A DNA stretch of 49,635 nt from Candidatus Binataceae bacterium (GCA_036495685.1 DASXMJ010000020.1:1-49635); one strand, 5' to 3'; counted from the stretch's first letter, positions 36,654 through 45,281 are shown. Program-made: numbers and translations. Notes: generated by a model not told the origin, from the sequence alone.

Positions 36654-37889
36654 ATGGCAATGCAAAGTGTCTCCGAGCTCGAGGCCAGTTCGGAAGTCCA
36701 GGACCTGCGTACTCGTGTTTCCGGTTTTCTCGAAGAATTCATCTATCCAAACGAACCGGTCCTGCTCCGCCACGACTCGGAAGCGGGCCGCACGATGCGT
36801 TCGATTCAAACCAAGGCCAAAGAACGTAGCCTGTGGGCGCTTGGGCTTCCCAAGGAAATCGGCGGGGGCGGATTGGGCTTCATGCCCTACGTATTCGTTA
36901 ACGAACTGGTCGGACGCAGCGAATTCGCGATGGCGGGCCTCGGAACGCATTCCGCGCAGGATGCAACCATGCTCTACCTGTACGGGACCGCCGAGCAGAA
37001 AAAGCGTTGGATGCTCCCGCTGGTCAATGGCGACATCTATCCGTGTTTCTCGATGACAGAGCCGGAAGTCTCGGGTGCCGATCCCACGGGATTGCGCACC
37101 CGCGCGGTTCAAGACGGAGACGAGTGGATCATCAACGGGCACAAGTGGTTTTCGAGTGGCGCCAACCGGGCCGCCTACACCACCGTGATGCTGGTGACCG
37201 ATCCGGATGCGCCGACCTACGAGCGCTTCAGCATGATCATCGTGCCCACCGATACCCCCGGCTTCGAAATTGTCCGGGTGGTCCCGGTGATGGGCGAAAC
37301 CGAAGGCGGGCATTGTGAGCTTAAGTTCAATAATGTGCGCGTGCCGCTCACCAACCTGCTCGGACCGCGCGGGCAGGCATTCAAAATCGCGCAACGGCGG
37401 CTCGGACCGGGGCGCATCTATCATTGCATGCGCTGGCTCGGGCAGGCGCAGCGCGCCTTCGAGCTGATGGTAAATCGCGCGATCAATCGCCAGGCATTCG
37501 GCGGACCGCTGGCCGACAAGCAGACGATCCAGAATTGGATCGCGGACTCTGCGGCGGAGATCCAGGCGGCCCGGCTGCTTACGCTCGACGCCGCCGCCAA
37601 GATCGATTCCGGTGACGAGGCGCGCGTTGAGATCGCGCTCATCAAATTCTTCGGGGCCAAGGTGCTGCACGACGTGATCGACCGCGCGATCCAGGTGCAC
37701 GGCGCGATGGGCGTCTCGGAAGACACTCCACTGGCGCGGATGTACCGTCACGCACGTTTCGCGCGAATCTATGACGGACCCGACGAAGTGCATCGGATGA
37801 CAGTCGCCCGTCGAATCACCAACGAGTACAAGAAAGGCCGCAAATGGGACTTCGGCCGTGGGGTGAGGGACGGGGCCGGATTTAGATAG
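36654..37889 (+). CDS. acyl-CoA dehydrogenase
   Basis: A 411-residue flavoprotein of the acyl-CoA dehydrogenase superfamily, oxidising acyl-CoA to the 2,3-enoyl-CoA with FAD. It shows the FAD-binding CFSMTEPEVSGADPT (near 125-140), GHKWFSSGA, the AQRRLGPGR segment, and the C-terminal QVHGAMGVSED and IYDGPDEVHR with the likely catalytic base region. An AGGAGGA ribosome site lies at 36641-36647, which fixes ATG 36654 in a frame open upstream to 36531. The closest match by eye is the ACAD10/11-like group. It is likely co-functional with the CoA-transferases across the divergent junction. Confidence 0.93.
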   Translation: MAMQSVSELEASSEVQDLRTRVSGFLEEFIYPNEPVLLRHDSEAGRTMRSIQTKAKERSLWALGLPKEIGGGGLGFMPYVFVNELVGRSEFAMAGLGTHSAQDATMLYLYGTAEQKKRWMLPLVNGDIYPCFSMTEPEVSGADPTGLRTRAVQDGDEWIINGHKWFSSGANRAAYTTVMLVTDPDAPTYERFSMIIVPTDTPGFEIVRVVPVMGETEGGHCELKFNNVRVPLTNLLGPRGQAFKIAQRRLGPGRIYHCMRWLGQAQRAFELMVNRAINRQAFGGPLADKQTIQNWIADSAAEIQAARLLTLDAAAKIDSGDEARVEIALIKFFGAKVLHDVIDRAIQVHGAMGVSEDTPLARMYRHARFARIYDGPDEVHRMTVARRITNEYKKGRKWDFGRGVRDGAGFR

Positions 37890-38022
37890 GACGCACGACC
37901 TCCGCAGACGGTGCCGATTTCCCTGACTTAGATCTGGTAGTAGGCGCCGCCTGCGGATTAGCCGTAACGGTCTTACAATTGCCGGATTTTTCCGGCTGGC
38001 GACCAGTTTCGACCCTCGGCGC

Positions 38023-38475
38023 CTAGGCAAAGACTCCATTTTTGATCGTGCCGATCTCGGCGAAGGCGCTGGTCGTCGGCGATGGCTCGGAGATGAAGCT
38101 AAAGCCCAGGTCGTTACTAGCCGACCAGGTCATGGTTGCCTGGTTCATGAGCAGCTCCCCGGACGAGCCCTCTGGACTGGAGACAGGCACGCGGTCGGTC
38201 ACCGGTCCGCTCCAAGCGACATCGAAGCTGCAGCTTGCGCCTGCGGACACCGGCGACTGGAATCGAAACAACGCATTCGGAATGTTGAAATAGTCCTGCA
38301 ATACCAAGCCGCTCATACTCATGCGCGCCTCTCCGGAACTGAGGTCGACAGAAGGTTTGGCCGGCAGCGGAACCGTCCAGAAGAGTCCTCGCGGATAGGG
38401 GTGAATTCCGGGGTCGAAGTCGTGAACCTGGGTAGTGAAATTTACGAAGTCATACTGACCTCGATAGAGGTCAAG
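38023..38475 (-). pseudogene. C-terminal half of a split Tat-exported protein
   Basis: This frame is the direct continuation, in the same phase, of the gene that ends at TGA 38478-38476. No plausible start codon exists between that TGA and an internal ATG at 38322, yet the bases in between translate sensibly (D-L-Y-R-G-Q-Y-D-F, then F-D-P-G-I-H-P-Y-P-R-G-L-F-W), as in a folded domain. The part from 38322 on is 99 residues with beta-like segments. It therefore looks like the second half of one protein cut by a nonsense codon, or read through it. Confidence 0.55.
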
Positions 38476-38919
38476 TCAGACCAAGGCAAAGGCACCACTG
38501 TGGACCGCCCCGTCGAAACCGACATATGAACCGCTCATGAAGCGCATGTCGGTATCAAAGAGAAGCCGCTCAGTAGATCCATCGGCGTATGTCGCGGTCC
38601 CGGTCCCCTGAACGTCGGCCACGCCCACTTGGCCCTTGAAGTCACCTATCGAAGAGGGATCGATTCCAGGACCGAAGTTAGTGAAATGGAATCCCAGTCC
38701 GTTAAGCACAGTGAGGTTGCTCGTCGGCTTGGGCGGCGAATTTGATGGTCTTCGTGCGGCCAGGACCGAACCGGGAACCAGGCCGACGGCTGCGGTAGCG
38801 GCAATTGAACTCATGAACGCCCTTCGAGACAGAGCGTGTCGTGCGTGGCGGGTCACGAACTCCGCGCGGGTTGGGATGTTCCTTGGTATGTTCCAATGTT
38901 CCGAGTTGATGGATCGCAT
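38476..38919 (-). CDS. Tat-exported protein, N-terminal half, ends at in-frame TGA
   Basis: A 147-residue frame from ATG 38919, which has GGGGAGG six bases upstream. A twin-arginine signal (LSRRAFMSS, then hydrophobic AATAAVGLVPGSVLAA) marks export of a folded protein. The mature part has FTNFGPGIDPSSIGDFKG and ATYADGSTERLLFDTDMRFM, a beta-rich pattern. I recognise no named family. The stop is TGA followed by C, and the frame continues open for 150 more codons in the same phase, with a 7-bp hairpin starting three bases after the TGA. The leader beyond the start carries three phased palindromes. Confidence 0.65.
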   Translation of the reverse strand: MRSINSEHWNIPRNIPTRAEFVTRHARHALSRRAFMSSIAATAAVGLVPGSVLAARRPSNSPPKPTSNLTVLNGLGFHFTNFGPGIDPSSIGDFKGQVGVADVQGTGTATYADGSTERLLFDTDMRFMSGSYVGFDGAVHSGAFALV

Positions 38920-39035
38920 GGCCTGCCTCCCCAAAGGCTTCTACGTAAGTTGTCACTGGATTAGTCTTCTTTTCTAGTAAGATCAATAGTTCTAATGATC
39001 ATTATTCATCTTGCTAATCTTATTGAGGATTTTTT

Positions 39036-39137
39036 GGACTGTTCAGTCCTTTTTATTAATGCAATGCGACTAAATTTATGGACTGCCCAGTCCTTTTTGT
39101 CGTGATATCTATAGTGGATTTATGGACTAATGAGTCC
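39036..39137. repeat. three GGACT-N4-AGTCC palindromes at exact 44-bp spacing
   Basis: Palindromes GGACT-N4-AGTCC lie at 39036-39049, 39080-39093 and 39124-39137, that is, exactly 44 bp from start to start. Each is followed by five or six T residues, and the last two are preceded by ATTTAT; the loops and the other spacer bases differ. The region (about 38940-39180) is markedly AT-rich within a GC-rich genome. The stems are only 5 bp, so simple termination is unlikely. I favour operators for a dimeric regulator (TetR-type sites have a similar shape) ahead of the split Tat-protein gene on the minus strand. Confidence 0.85.
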
Positions 39138-39453
39138 TTTTTTGGCAGTCTTTACTCGTCTATAAGAATGCACTCAACGCGCAAGCAATTCGTTTATGGG
39201 ATCCCTACCGATGAAGGCGCTCAACCAGCAAACAATGAGCCCTGCACTGTCGCAGCGCTCGCACCGGTGATGCAGTTTGACGGTTCTCGCCGCGGGGTTG
39301 TTCTCACCGCGTCGGCGAAGCATCTGCGCTGATCCGTCGATGGGTTGGGGCCTCAAGGGGAGCGCCGGCCACTATCTTGGCCGATGCGCCGCTGTTCTCG
39401 GCCTTACTCTGTTTCCAGCAGGTTGTTTGTTTCGGGCGTTGGCCCAGAGACGT
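39138..39453. other. intergenic, no gene recognised
   Basis: After the palindrome array these 316 bases hold only short, overlapping frames with no ribosome site, signal peptide or family resemblance. They separate the array from the two tandem small lipoproteins. I see nothing further in them. Confidence 0.5.
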
Positions 39454-39810
39454 TCAAGAAGTTCGTGAGCTTCCTCTGGGAGCGGGTGCGGGTGCTCCGG
39501 CTGATGGCGCGGGTGACGGCTCAGGAAGCGACGCAGGCTTAAGATTCTTGAGCCTCGGATCGTCACTGGGGAAGCAACCGACCTCGCGATTAATCCGGTT
39601 TTGAATTTCCTTGAGAGAGTCTTCGCACCCCTCGAAGGTAGGGAACACCTTCAATTGCTCCCAGGTCGAGATTGACGAGCTGGAGTCCCCTTGGGGAAAG
39701 AAAGAGTTTGGGGCAGGCGAAAGAGCGTACCAGGCAAACGGCGGGTCGGCGGCCGGCCAGCAACCCGTCATGGTTACCAGCAAAACGGCGAGCGTCGAGC
39801 GGACAAACAT
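39454..39810 (-). CDS. small lipoprotein, W-x5-F-x4-C / SDDPRL family
   Basis: A 118-residue protein with a signal peptide and lipobox (MTGC), so a likely membrane-anchored lipoprotein. The mature part has STWEQLKVFPTFEGC, then 16 residues to C-F-P-SDDPRL, and ends in a Pro/Ala-rich tail. It is a close paralogue of the next gene (39865): both share Y-A-L-S-P near the start of the mature part, W-x5-F-x4-C, C-x16-C and DPRLKNL. ATG 39810 is used; GTG 39843 is a longer alternative. No ribosome site is evident. Function unknown. Confidence 0.65.
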   Translation of the reverse strand: MFVRSTLAVLLVTMTGCWPAADPPFAWYALSPAPNSFFPQGDSSSSISTWEQLKVFPTFEGCEDSLKEIQNRINREVGCFPSDDPRLKNLKPASLPEPSPAPSAGAPAPAPRGSSRTS

Positions 39811-39864
39811 GTCGCGCTTATTTATGTGGCGATCGGCTTGCACGTCGGTCAGTCGGATGAGCTC

Positions 39865-40194
39865 CTATGTTCCGACCAGAGGCTTGTGCGTGAAGAACCA
39901 CAAATTTTTCAGCCGTGGGTCGTTGCTCCGAATGCACTGGACGGGGCGCTGAACCTTGGTCTGCACTTTCGGCAGTGCGCTTTCGCAGGCGTCGATGTTG
40001 GGAAACCGTCCTACCATGACCCATTCCGAGACCGGCGAGCTGAGGCTGCCATTCGGAAATGCAGGGGTTGGGCTCGGCGAGAGCGCATAAACCACGGGCA
40101 TGGTGGAGGTGCAAGCAGGCACACCCACCAATAACGCGAGCAGCGCCGATACACCTAACGTATGCCCTAGTGCCACGACGCCGGGATTCCGCAT
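39865..40194 (-). CDS. small lipoprotein paralogue, W-x5-F-x4-C / SNDPRL family
   Basis: A 109-residue protein with signal peptide and lipobox VGVPAC. It shares YALSPSP, SEWVMVGRFPNIDAC, C-x16-C and SNDPRLKNL with the neighbour downstream. The GGAGGA before ATG 40194 is only one base away, unusually close. The two copies lie 54 bp apart on the same strand and look like a tandem duplication that has since diverged, most in the tail. A third, more distant member lies at 36181. Function unknown. Confidence 0.65.
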   Translation of the reverse strand: MRNPGVVALGHTLGVSALLALLVGVPACTSTMPVVYALSPSPTPAFPNGSLSSPVSEWVMVGRFPNIDACESALPKVQTKVQRPVQCIRSNDPRLKNLWFFTHKPLVGT

Positions 40195-40664
40195 TCCTCC
40201 ACTCGCTGGAGTACGGCTCGTGCAAGAGCATTGCAGCAGTCTCTATTCCCGAAGTAGTGTCCGCTTTGGTCCCCACACTCGGTTTGAATTGTCGCGTATC
40301 GTCTGTGGTGGTTACAGCTCCGGTCGCAACCGAGGTCGTGAATGTCCCCGGCGCGAATCGCAGCAATCACGCCTTCTTTGAACCCCCAAAAGCTCGCGCC
40401 CACGTTGGCCATTAGTTCAACCTAGGCGGATACGGTGGCCAAAGCCAATCCGCCGCAACAGTTGGGTGGCTGAATTTGCATGCTGCCCATTTGGCCTGGC
40501 CCACTCCTGAACACGCCCCTTTGGGGTGACGGCGTTAGCAAGCAGCTGAAAATGACAGCCCAAGCTAGCCGCGAAGCGGGCAGAACGGACGATTACCGAA
40601 ATGAACTTTATTCGCCAGCGCGGGCGGTCACCGCTCCACCGAACGGCGCAAGCTGGGAATTTCC
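40195..40664. other. intergenic, no convincing gene
   Basis: The 470 bases between the lipoprotein pair and glnB hold several short frames on both strands, none with a ribosome site plus a sensible protein. A cysteine- and histidine-rich minus frame (40167-40412) runs into the lipoprotein start and is probably chance. I see no tRNA, terminator or repeat. Confidence 0.5.
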
Positions 40665-41021
<357 letters not shown>

Positions 41022-41275
41022 TCACGCAGGTGGAAAGAGCGCTCCACGCAACGCAATCCGCTCGACCTGCCTAACCTTGTCCCCAGTGCGGCCCGCTGCG
41101 CAAGTCCCCCTGTTGATGACCGCCATCTGCGCGACTTCTAGCATGGTTGGGTCTCCGGTTTACGCAAGCCAAGTGCCAGTGTTTGAGTCTCGGACAGCCC
41201 CTAGCAGCCAGTTGGTTCACAATTGTCTTGCCCGCATCGCGGGCGAACGACCAAGGAACAGGCACCGCACAATCA

Positions 41276-41896
41276 CTAATCGTTCTGCTGCATCGCGCCC
41301 TCTTCGCGCTTGCGCTCGCCAAATCTGGGCTCCGCGCCCCTCAGCAGGCGTTGAATGTTTTCCGCATGGCGCACAAGTACTAGCGCGCTGATCGTAAGCG
41401 CCAGCACCAGGTAGGGCCGCGGTCCTCCGACTGCCGCCACCGCGATGGGGATAACCAGCGCCGCGACAATCGAAGCCAGTGACATAATCCGAAAGCTCGC
41501 TAGCACGACTGCAAAGGCGGCGATTGCAAATAGCAATGCGAAGGGCGAGAGCATCGCCCATACTCCAAGCGCGCCCGACACACCTTTGCCCCCACGTAAA
41601 CGCAGGAAGAGCGAAAAGATCGATCCCACAAAAGCGGCCAGCGCGATCCACGCAAGTTCGGGCGGCAAAAACCCAAGCGCGCGGGCTGCGGCCACGGGCA
41701 CCGCACTTTTGAGAACGTCGCCGGCGAAAGTCAAGACGGCGGCACTGGAACCTCCCGCGCGTGCGACATTCGTCATCCCGATATTTCCCGAACCAACCGT
41801 GCGCGGATCGAAACCCCGCAGACGTCCTACGACGACTCCGAATGGAATTGATCCGATAAGATACGCGGCAATCATCATGAGTGCGAAGCTGAGCAA
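41276..41896 (-). CDS. plsY: glycerol-3-phosphate acyltransferase PlsY
   Basis: A 206-residue integral membrane protein that transfers an acyl group from acyl-phosphate to glycerol-3-phosphate, the first step of phospholipid synthesis with PlsX. Seven-helix layout is suggested by the hydrophobic segments. Motifs are GSGNIGMTN (about residue 37), RGGKGVSG (about 99) and the C-terminal RHAENIQRLLRG. The G-H pair often seen before the second motif reads G-S, without known loss of activity. The TTG start at 41896 has GAGGA eight bases upstream; ATG 41878 is the alternative. It ends in a charged tail. Confidence 0.92.
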   Translation of the reverse strand: MLSFALMMIAAYLIGSIPFGVVVGRLRGFDPRTVGSGNIGMTNVARAGGSSAAVLTFAGDVLKSAVPVAAARALGFLPPELAWIALAAFVGSIFSLFLRLRGGKGVSGALGVWAMLSPFALLFAIAAFAVVLASFRIMSLASIVAALVIPIAVAAVGGPRPYLVLALTISALVLVRHAENIQRLLRGAEPRFGERKREEGAMQQND

Positions 41897-41918
41897 TTTG
41901 TAGATCCTCGGAAGAAAG

Positions 41919-41996
41919 TGGTCGGGGTGACTGGATTTGAACCAGCGACTCCTGCGTCCCGAACGCAGTGCTCTAGCCAGGCTGAGCTACACCCCG
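41919..41996 (-). tRNA. tRNA-Pro (anticodon CGG)
   Basis: On the minus strand the sequence starts CGGGGTG at 41996 and pairs with CACCCCG near the 3' end. It has the D-arm GCTCAG, anticodon stem CTGCG/CGCAG with loop TTCGGGA (anticodon CGG), and the T-arm GCTGGTTCAAATCCAGT. Discriminator A and CCA are encoded (41922-41919). The first pair C1-G72 is typical of bacterial tRNA-Pro. It reads CCG codons, which a GC-rich genome uses heavily. It lies 22 bp upstream of plsY. Confidence 0.95.
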
Positions 41997-42072
41997 ATCA
42001 GGTTGAGCGTGGTCGGTAAAGCGCAGACGATTTTTATAGCATCCACGGAGAGCCCAGGCGAGCAAACCCGCG

Positions 42073-42963
42073 CTACTCCTGAAACCTCAGGTCAGCTACG
42101 CCCGGACCCGGCTCTTCGAGGCTGCGCGGGAAGCGCTTTCCCTTCAGGTATCGGTCGAAAAACGCGATGCTGTACTCAATGGTCAGCGGGTGCTTAGCTG
42201 TCGCCCGGTTGTCTACCCAGGCCAAATGCCCTGCCCCATCGATTACCACCAGGTATTTCGGCGCGGGCGTCTGCTCGTACGCGCCCTCACGTCGCTCCAA
42301 CGACGATGTGATTGCAGTATCGCGAGAGCCACCTAGATACATGACCGGCGCATCGATCTCGCTAAGCGTATGCTGAACCGCGAAAGGCGCAGCATATGGC
42401 GAGAGCGCGAGGACCGCCTTGATTCGCGGATCTTTCCAGTGCGGCCATCCGCCAGCCAGCTCCAGGACGGTGTACCCGCCGAGCGAATGACCGACCAGTC
42501 CGACATGCTGCCAATCGAAGGGCGGCGCGCGAAAACGCGCGTCTTCCTGTAGTGCGTTGAGCAGGGTTTTCAGATCCTGCGCCCGGTCCGCGTAGGTCTC
42601 GTCACTCCAATCTTCCGGGTTCCTGAAGGGAATCTCGGGGCGCGGCAACCACGACTGGAGCTTTCCGCAGTCGGCATCACGATGCTTGGGCGCGAATACC
42701 GCGTAGCCCTCCTCGGCCAACGCCTGCATCAGGTAGGACGATTGGGTATTACAGCCGCGGTAGCGATGCGAGAAGAGAATTATCGGCCAGGGCCCCGCGG
42801 TTTGGCTGTCAGGAATCCAGGCGTCCACTGCGAGCCCCGCGATTTGAAGTTTTTGCGCAACCGGGAGAGCCTGCCCCGCACCTTCGGCGCAGTGCGCCGG
42901 CGCGATCGCTGCGCAGCACGCGACCAAGAGCGTCAACCGGACCAGCTGGAACCAGCGCACCAT
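42073..42963 (-). CDS. exported alpha/beta hydrolase (dienelactone hydrolase-like)
   Basis: A 296-residue hydrolase with a signal peptide (RLTLLVACCAAIAPAHC) starting at ATG 42963, which has GGAG about ten bases upstream; the frame is open to 43017. The catalytic serine is in VGHSLGGY (about 170), and VIDGAGHLAWVD (about 255) holds the histidine. The strand IILFSHRYRG and LSPYAAPFAV are typical. It resembles platelet-activating-factor acetylhydrolase or dienelactone-hydrolase-like predicted hydrolases. The mature enzyme is probably periplasmic or lipid-anchored (cysteine near residue 25 of the signal). Substrate unknown. Confidence 0.82.
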   Translation of the reverse strand: MVRWFQLVRLTLLVACCAAIAPAHCAEGAGQALPVAQKLQIAGLAVDAWIPDSQTAGPWPIILFSHRYRGCNTQSSYLMQALAEEGYAVFAPKHRDADCGKLQSWLPRPEIPFRNPEDWSDETYADRAQDLKTLLNALQEDARFRAPPFDWQHVGLVGHSLGGYTVLELAGGWPHWKDPRIKAVLALSPYAAPFAVQHTLSEIDAPVMYLGGSRDTAITSSLERREGAYEQTPAPKYLVVIDGAGHLAWVDNRATAKHPLTIEYSIAFFDRYLKGKRFPRSLEEPGPGVADLRFQE

Positions 42964-43107
42964 CAAGGTTTTCTCCGCGAATACTTGCCTCGCAGCATCG
43001 GTCTGCGCGGGCCCCATTCGATCCCGGATAGATTGGTTAACCGAGAGTGATTACCACCGAGACGCGCGAGGCCCCTCTCAGAGGAAGGTCGCCGGCCGCG
43101 CAGATCC

Positions 43108-43788
43108 CTATGCTTTGACCGGAGCGTGTGCAATCAGGTCACGCATCTCTTTGACCACTTTGCGATAGTCGCTCTGGCCGAAGATTCCCGAGCCCGATAC
43201 GAACACGTTGGCACCCGCGGCTTTCACCTCGGCGATATTGTCGAGTTTCACACCGCCATCGATTTCAATATCGACCTTGAGCGCGAGCCGATCTAACTCG
43301 CGGCGCACCACACGCAATTTTTCCAGCGCCTCCGGAATAAATTCCTGTCCTCCGAAACCGGGATGCACGCTCATGATGAGAATCATGTCGAGGTGCGCAG
43401 CAAAGGGCAGCACGCGCTGCACGTCGGTCTCCGGATTTATTCCGACCGAAGCGCGGGCGCCCAGATCGTGGAGCCGCTTCGCCATCGCCGCAATGTCCTT
43501 GCAGACTTCCGCATGCACCGAGACTGAATTCGCGCCCGCTTTCACGAAAACCTCCACATACCGCTCCGGGTTTTCGATCATCAGATGCGCATCCAGCGGT
43601 AGTCTGGTTACCTTGCGCAACGATTCCAGAACCGGAACTCCGATCGACAGGTTGGGCACGAAGTGCCCGTCCATGACGTCGAAGTGGATCATGTCGGCGC
43701 CCGCGCGCTCGACCTCGGCGACCTCGTCTCCCAGGCGCGCAAAGTCGGCCGAGAGGACGGACGGGGCGATCTTGTCTTCGCGATCCAT
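43108..43788 (-). CDS. rpe: ribulose-phosphate 3-epimerase
   Basis: A 226-residue TIM-barrel enzyme that interconverts ribulose-5-phosphate and xylulose-5-phosphate in the pentose phosphate path. Motifs: IAPSVLSADF, IHFDVMDGHFVPN, DAHLMIENPERYV, LIMSVHPGFGGQEF and VDIEIDGGVKLDN, with metal and catalytic aspartates in the second and last. ATG 43788 is used, while GTG 43794 would add two residues. It lies 35 bp downstream of the DUF169 gene and is likely co-transcribed with it. Confidence 0.95.
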   Translation of the reverse strand: MDREDKIAPSVLSADFARLGDEVAEVERAGADMIHFDVMDGHFVPNLSIGVPVLESLRKVTRLPLDAHLMIENPERYVEVFVKAGANSVSVHAEVCKDIAAMAKRLHDLGARASVGINPETDVQRVLPFAAHLDMILIMSVHPGFGGQEFIPEALEKLRVVRRELDRLALKVDIEIDGGVKLDNIAEVKAAGANVFVSGSGIFGQSDYRKVVKEMRDLIAHAPVKA

Positions 43789-43823
43789 GCGCACAAGATA
43801 CCGTCAGCGACCCGCAGCCGGAA

Positions 43824-44639
43824 TCATTGACGTTTGTCTCCGCCCTTGTCGGCGCCTTCCAGCATCTTGAATAAATCTTGGTAATGCTTCGGCATGGTGA
43901 CTGTCCCGCGCATCGCGACCGGAATCGGGTAGCGCACGCCGCCGCGCTGGGTCCCATCAAGGCCCTTCAGAAGTTCGTCGACAAAATCCCATGGGCACGC
44001 AAACACCATTTCGGTGTCCTGCGCCATGCCAAACACCCGATCACCGTTGCAGGGAATGATCACCTTGGGGGCGCGGGTGGTCATGGTCTGGATTACGATT
44101 TCAGCGCAGTCGAGGCGCCCGCCGGTCGTGCTTTCGATCCGACCACCCCGCGTATAGAGCGCCGCGTTGACCAGGCGCATCACCTGCGCGCTGTTCGCAT
44201 AGACCGCCACGATGTGAGGTTGGAAGGTCGCGCGGGAGAGCGGCGCTACGCAGACATGCGAGTAGCTCCCGGGTTCGAAGCGCCAGGTCCCGGCCTCAAG
44301 CCGGGTCGCGGCTTCTTCGTTCTCGCAGTACATGCCGGTCGATGCATAGCCGTGGAAGTACTCGTCGTTGGGTGCGCGAAACCCGAATGCGATCGCCGAG
44401 AGCGGACAGATGACGTCCTCCTTGCCCACCGCGATGCCCCATCCGTAACGGCGCGCCACTCCGATCGACTGGCACACGATCCAGTGCTCGCCCATGCTCT
44501 GGCTGGGAACCTTAAGACCCTCGGGCAGCGGCTCGCCCGCCTTAAGCATTCGGATTCCGAGCGGAAAAGTGTCGGGCCTGACATAGCGCCCGATCGCTTC
44601 GTCGAGGGTCTTGAGCTTTTGTGCGACGTCGATGTCCAT
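43824..44639 (-). CDS. DUF169 domain protein
   Basis: A 271-residue protein of the DUF169 family (uncharacterised ArCR-like). Features are VRPDTFPLGIRMLKAGE (about 20-36), the VCQSIGVARRYGW cysteine region, the KEDVICPLSAIAFGF segment, the core GGRLDCAEIVIQTM, and PKVIIPCNGDRVFGMAQD with a conserved cysteine. No signal peptide was seen. AGAAGGGATTC precedes the ATG. It sits upstream of rpe (35 bp). The family has no known function and members are often linked to redox or selenium contexts; this is not shown here. Confidence 0.88.
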   Translation of the reverse strand: MDIDVAQKLKTLDEAIGRYVRPDTFPLGIRMLKAGEPLPEGLKVPSQSMGEHWIVCQSIGVARRYGWGIAVGKEDVICPLSAIAFGFRAPNDEYFHGYASTGMYCENEEAATRLEAGTWRFEPGSYSHVCVAPLSRATFQPHIVAVYANSAQVMRLVNAALYTRGGRIESTTGGRLDCAEIVIQTMTTRAPKVIIPCNGDRVFGMAQDTEMVFACPWDFVDELLKGLDGTQRGGVRYPIPVAMRGTVTMPKHYQDLFKMLEGADKGGDKRQ

Positions 44640-44729
44640 GAATCCCTTCTGGGCACATCACTGCCGAGATCATGCCCTAGTTCATAGAACTAGCCGAACC
44701 GTCGCAAAGCGGCAAAGGCGCGGCCCGTT

Positions 44730-45281
44730 TCAGATGTGGGATTGTTGAACCGGGGTTGGGCCGACCGCAGAGGGAGCGATCGGAGCCACCCGTGCAGGAT
44801 GATGCTTCGCATCCGAGGAGGGAGTTATCTCTACCCGCGCCACCCCCCTCTTGGTAATGCCCAGCTTTTGCGCAGCCCGCTTGGACAGATCCAACGTCCG
44901 CCCGCGTACACGCGGACCACGATCGTTGATCCGCACCTCCACCGAACGGCCATTCTGAGGATTGGTGACCACCACGTGTGACCCGAGCGGTAAGGTTTTC
45001 GACGCCGCAGTCATCGCGTTCTCGTTGAAGCGCTCCCCGGTAGTCGTGCGGCGGCCGTTGAACCCGGGGCCATACCAGGAGGCGAGTTCCTGCTTCGGCC
45101 TCGAAGCAGGAGGAGGGAGGCGGACCTGCGGCACCGGCACGGGTACCGGCGGTGGCGCCGGCACTTCTTCAGGCACGCTGTAACATCCGCTGAGCCCCGC
45201 CAGCGTCGAGAGCGCGAAGCTCAGGGCGATAATTCTGAGGGGCGCGCAACGCCCAAAGGTTGATGAGATCATCATGGACAT
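44730..45281 (-). CDS. rlpA: RlpA-like septal ring lytic transglycosylase lipoprotein
   Basis: A roughly 183-residue lipoprotein with lipobox LSGC and a proline-rich linker (VPAPPPVPVPVPQ). It carries a double-psi beta-barrel domain with SWYGPGFNGRRTTTGERF, LPLGSHVVVTN and the catalytic-type NDRGPRVRGRTLDLS. RlpA cleaves naked glycan strands at the division septum. ATG 45281 is used, while the frame is open to 45317. There is no SPOR domain at the C-terminus, which is present in the E. coli protein, so septal targeting may differ. Confidence 0.88.
   Translation of the reverse strand: MSMMISSTFGRCAPLRIIALSFALSTLAGLSGCYSVPEEVPAPPPVPVPVPQVRLPPPASRPKQELASWYGPGFNGRRTTTGERFNENAMTAASKTLPLGSHVVVTNPQNGRSVEVRINDRGPRVRGRTLDLSKRAAQKLGITKRGVARVEITPSSDAKHHPARVAPIAPSAVGPTPVQQSHI

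Noticed and set aside
36537..38039. 500-residue minus-strand frame
   Set aside because: It is antisense to the acyl-CoA dehydrogenase and of shadow composition.
38454..38478. Selenocysteine insertion at the in-frame TGA
   Set aside because: The hairpin starts three bases after the TGA and its loop (TATC) lacks the conserved G/U and the usual distance of a bacterial SECIS; no sel genes are in the window. Simple read-through remains possible.
39036..39137. CRISPR array
   Set aside because: Regular 44-bp spacing suggested it, but only a short palindrome and T-run are kept between units, the loops vary, there are just three units, and no cas genes are present.
39036..39137. Three intrinsic terminators in a row
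   Set aside because: Stems are only 5 bp and A/T-mixed, too weak for termination, and three in perfect phase fit a binding array better.
40167..40412. 81-residue minus-strand frame before the lipoprotein
   Set aside because: Cysteine/histidine-rich, no ribosome site, and it overlaps the start of a better-supported lipoprotein gene.
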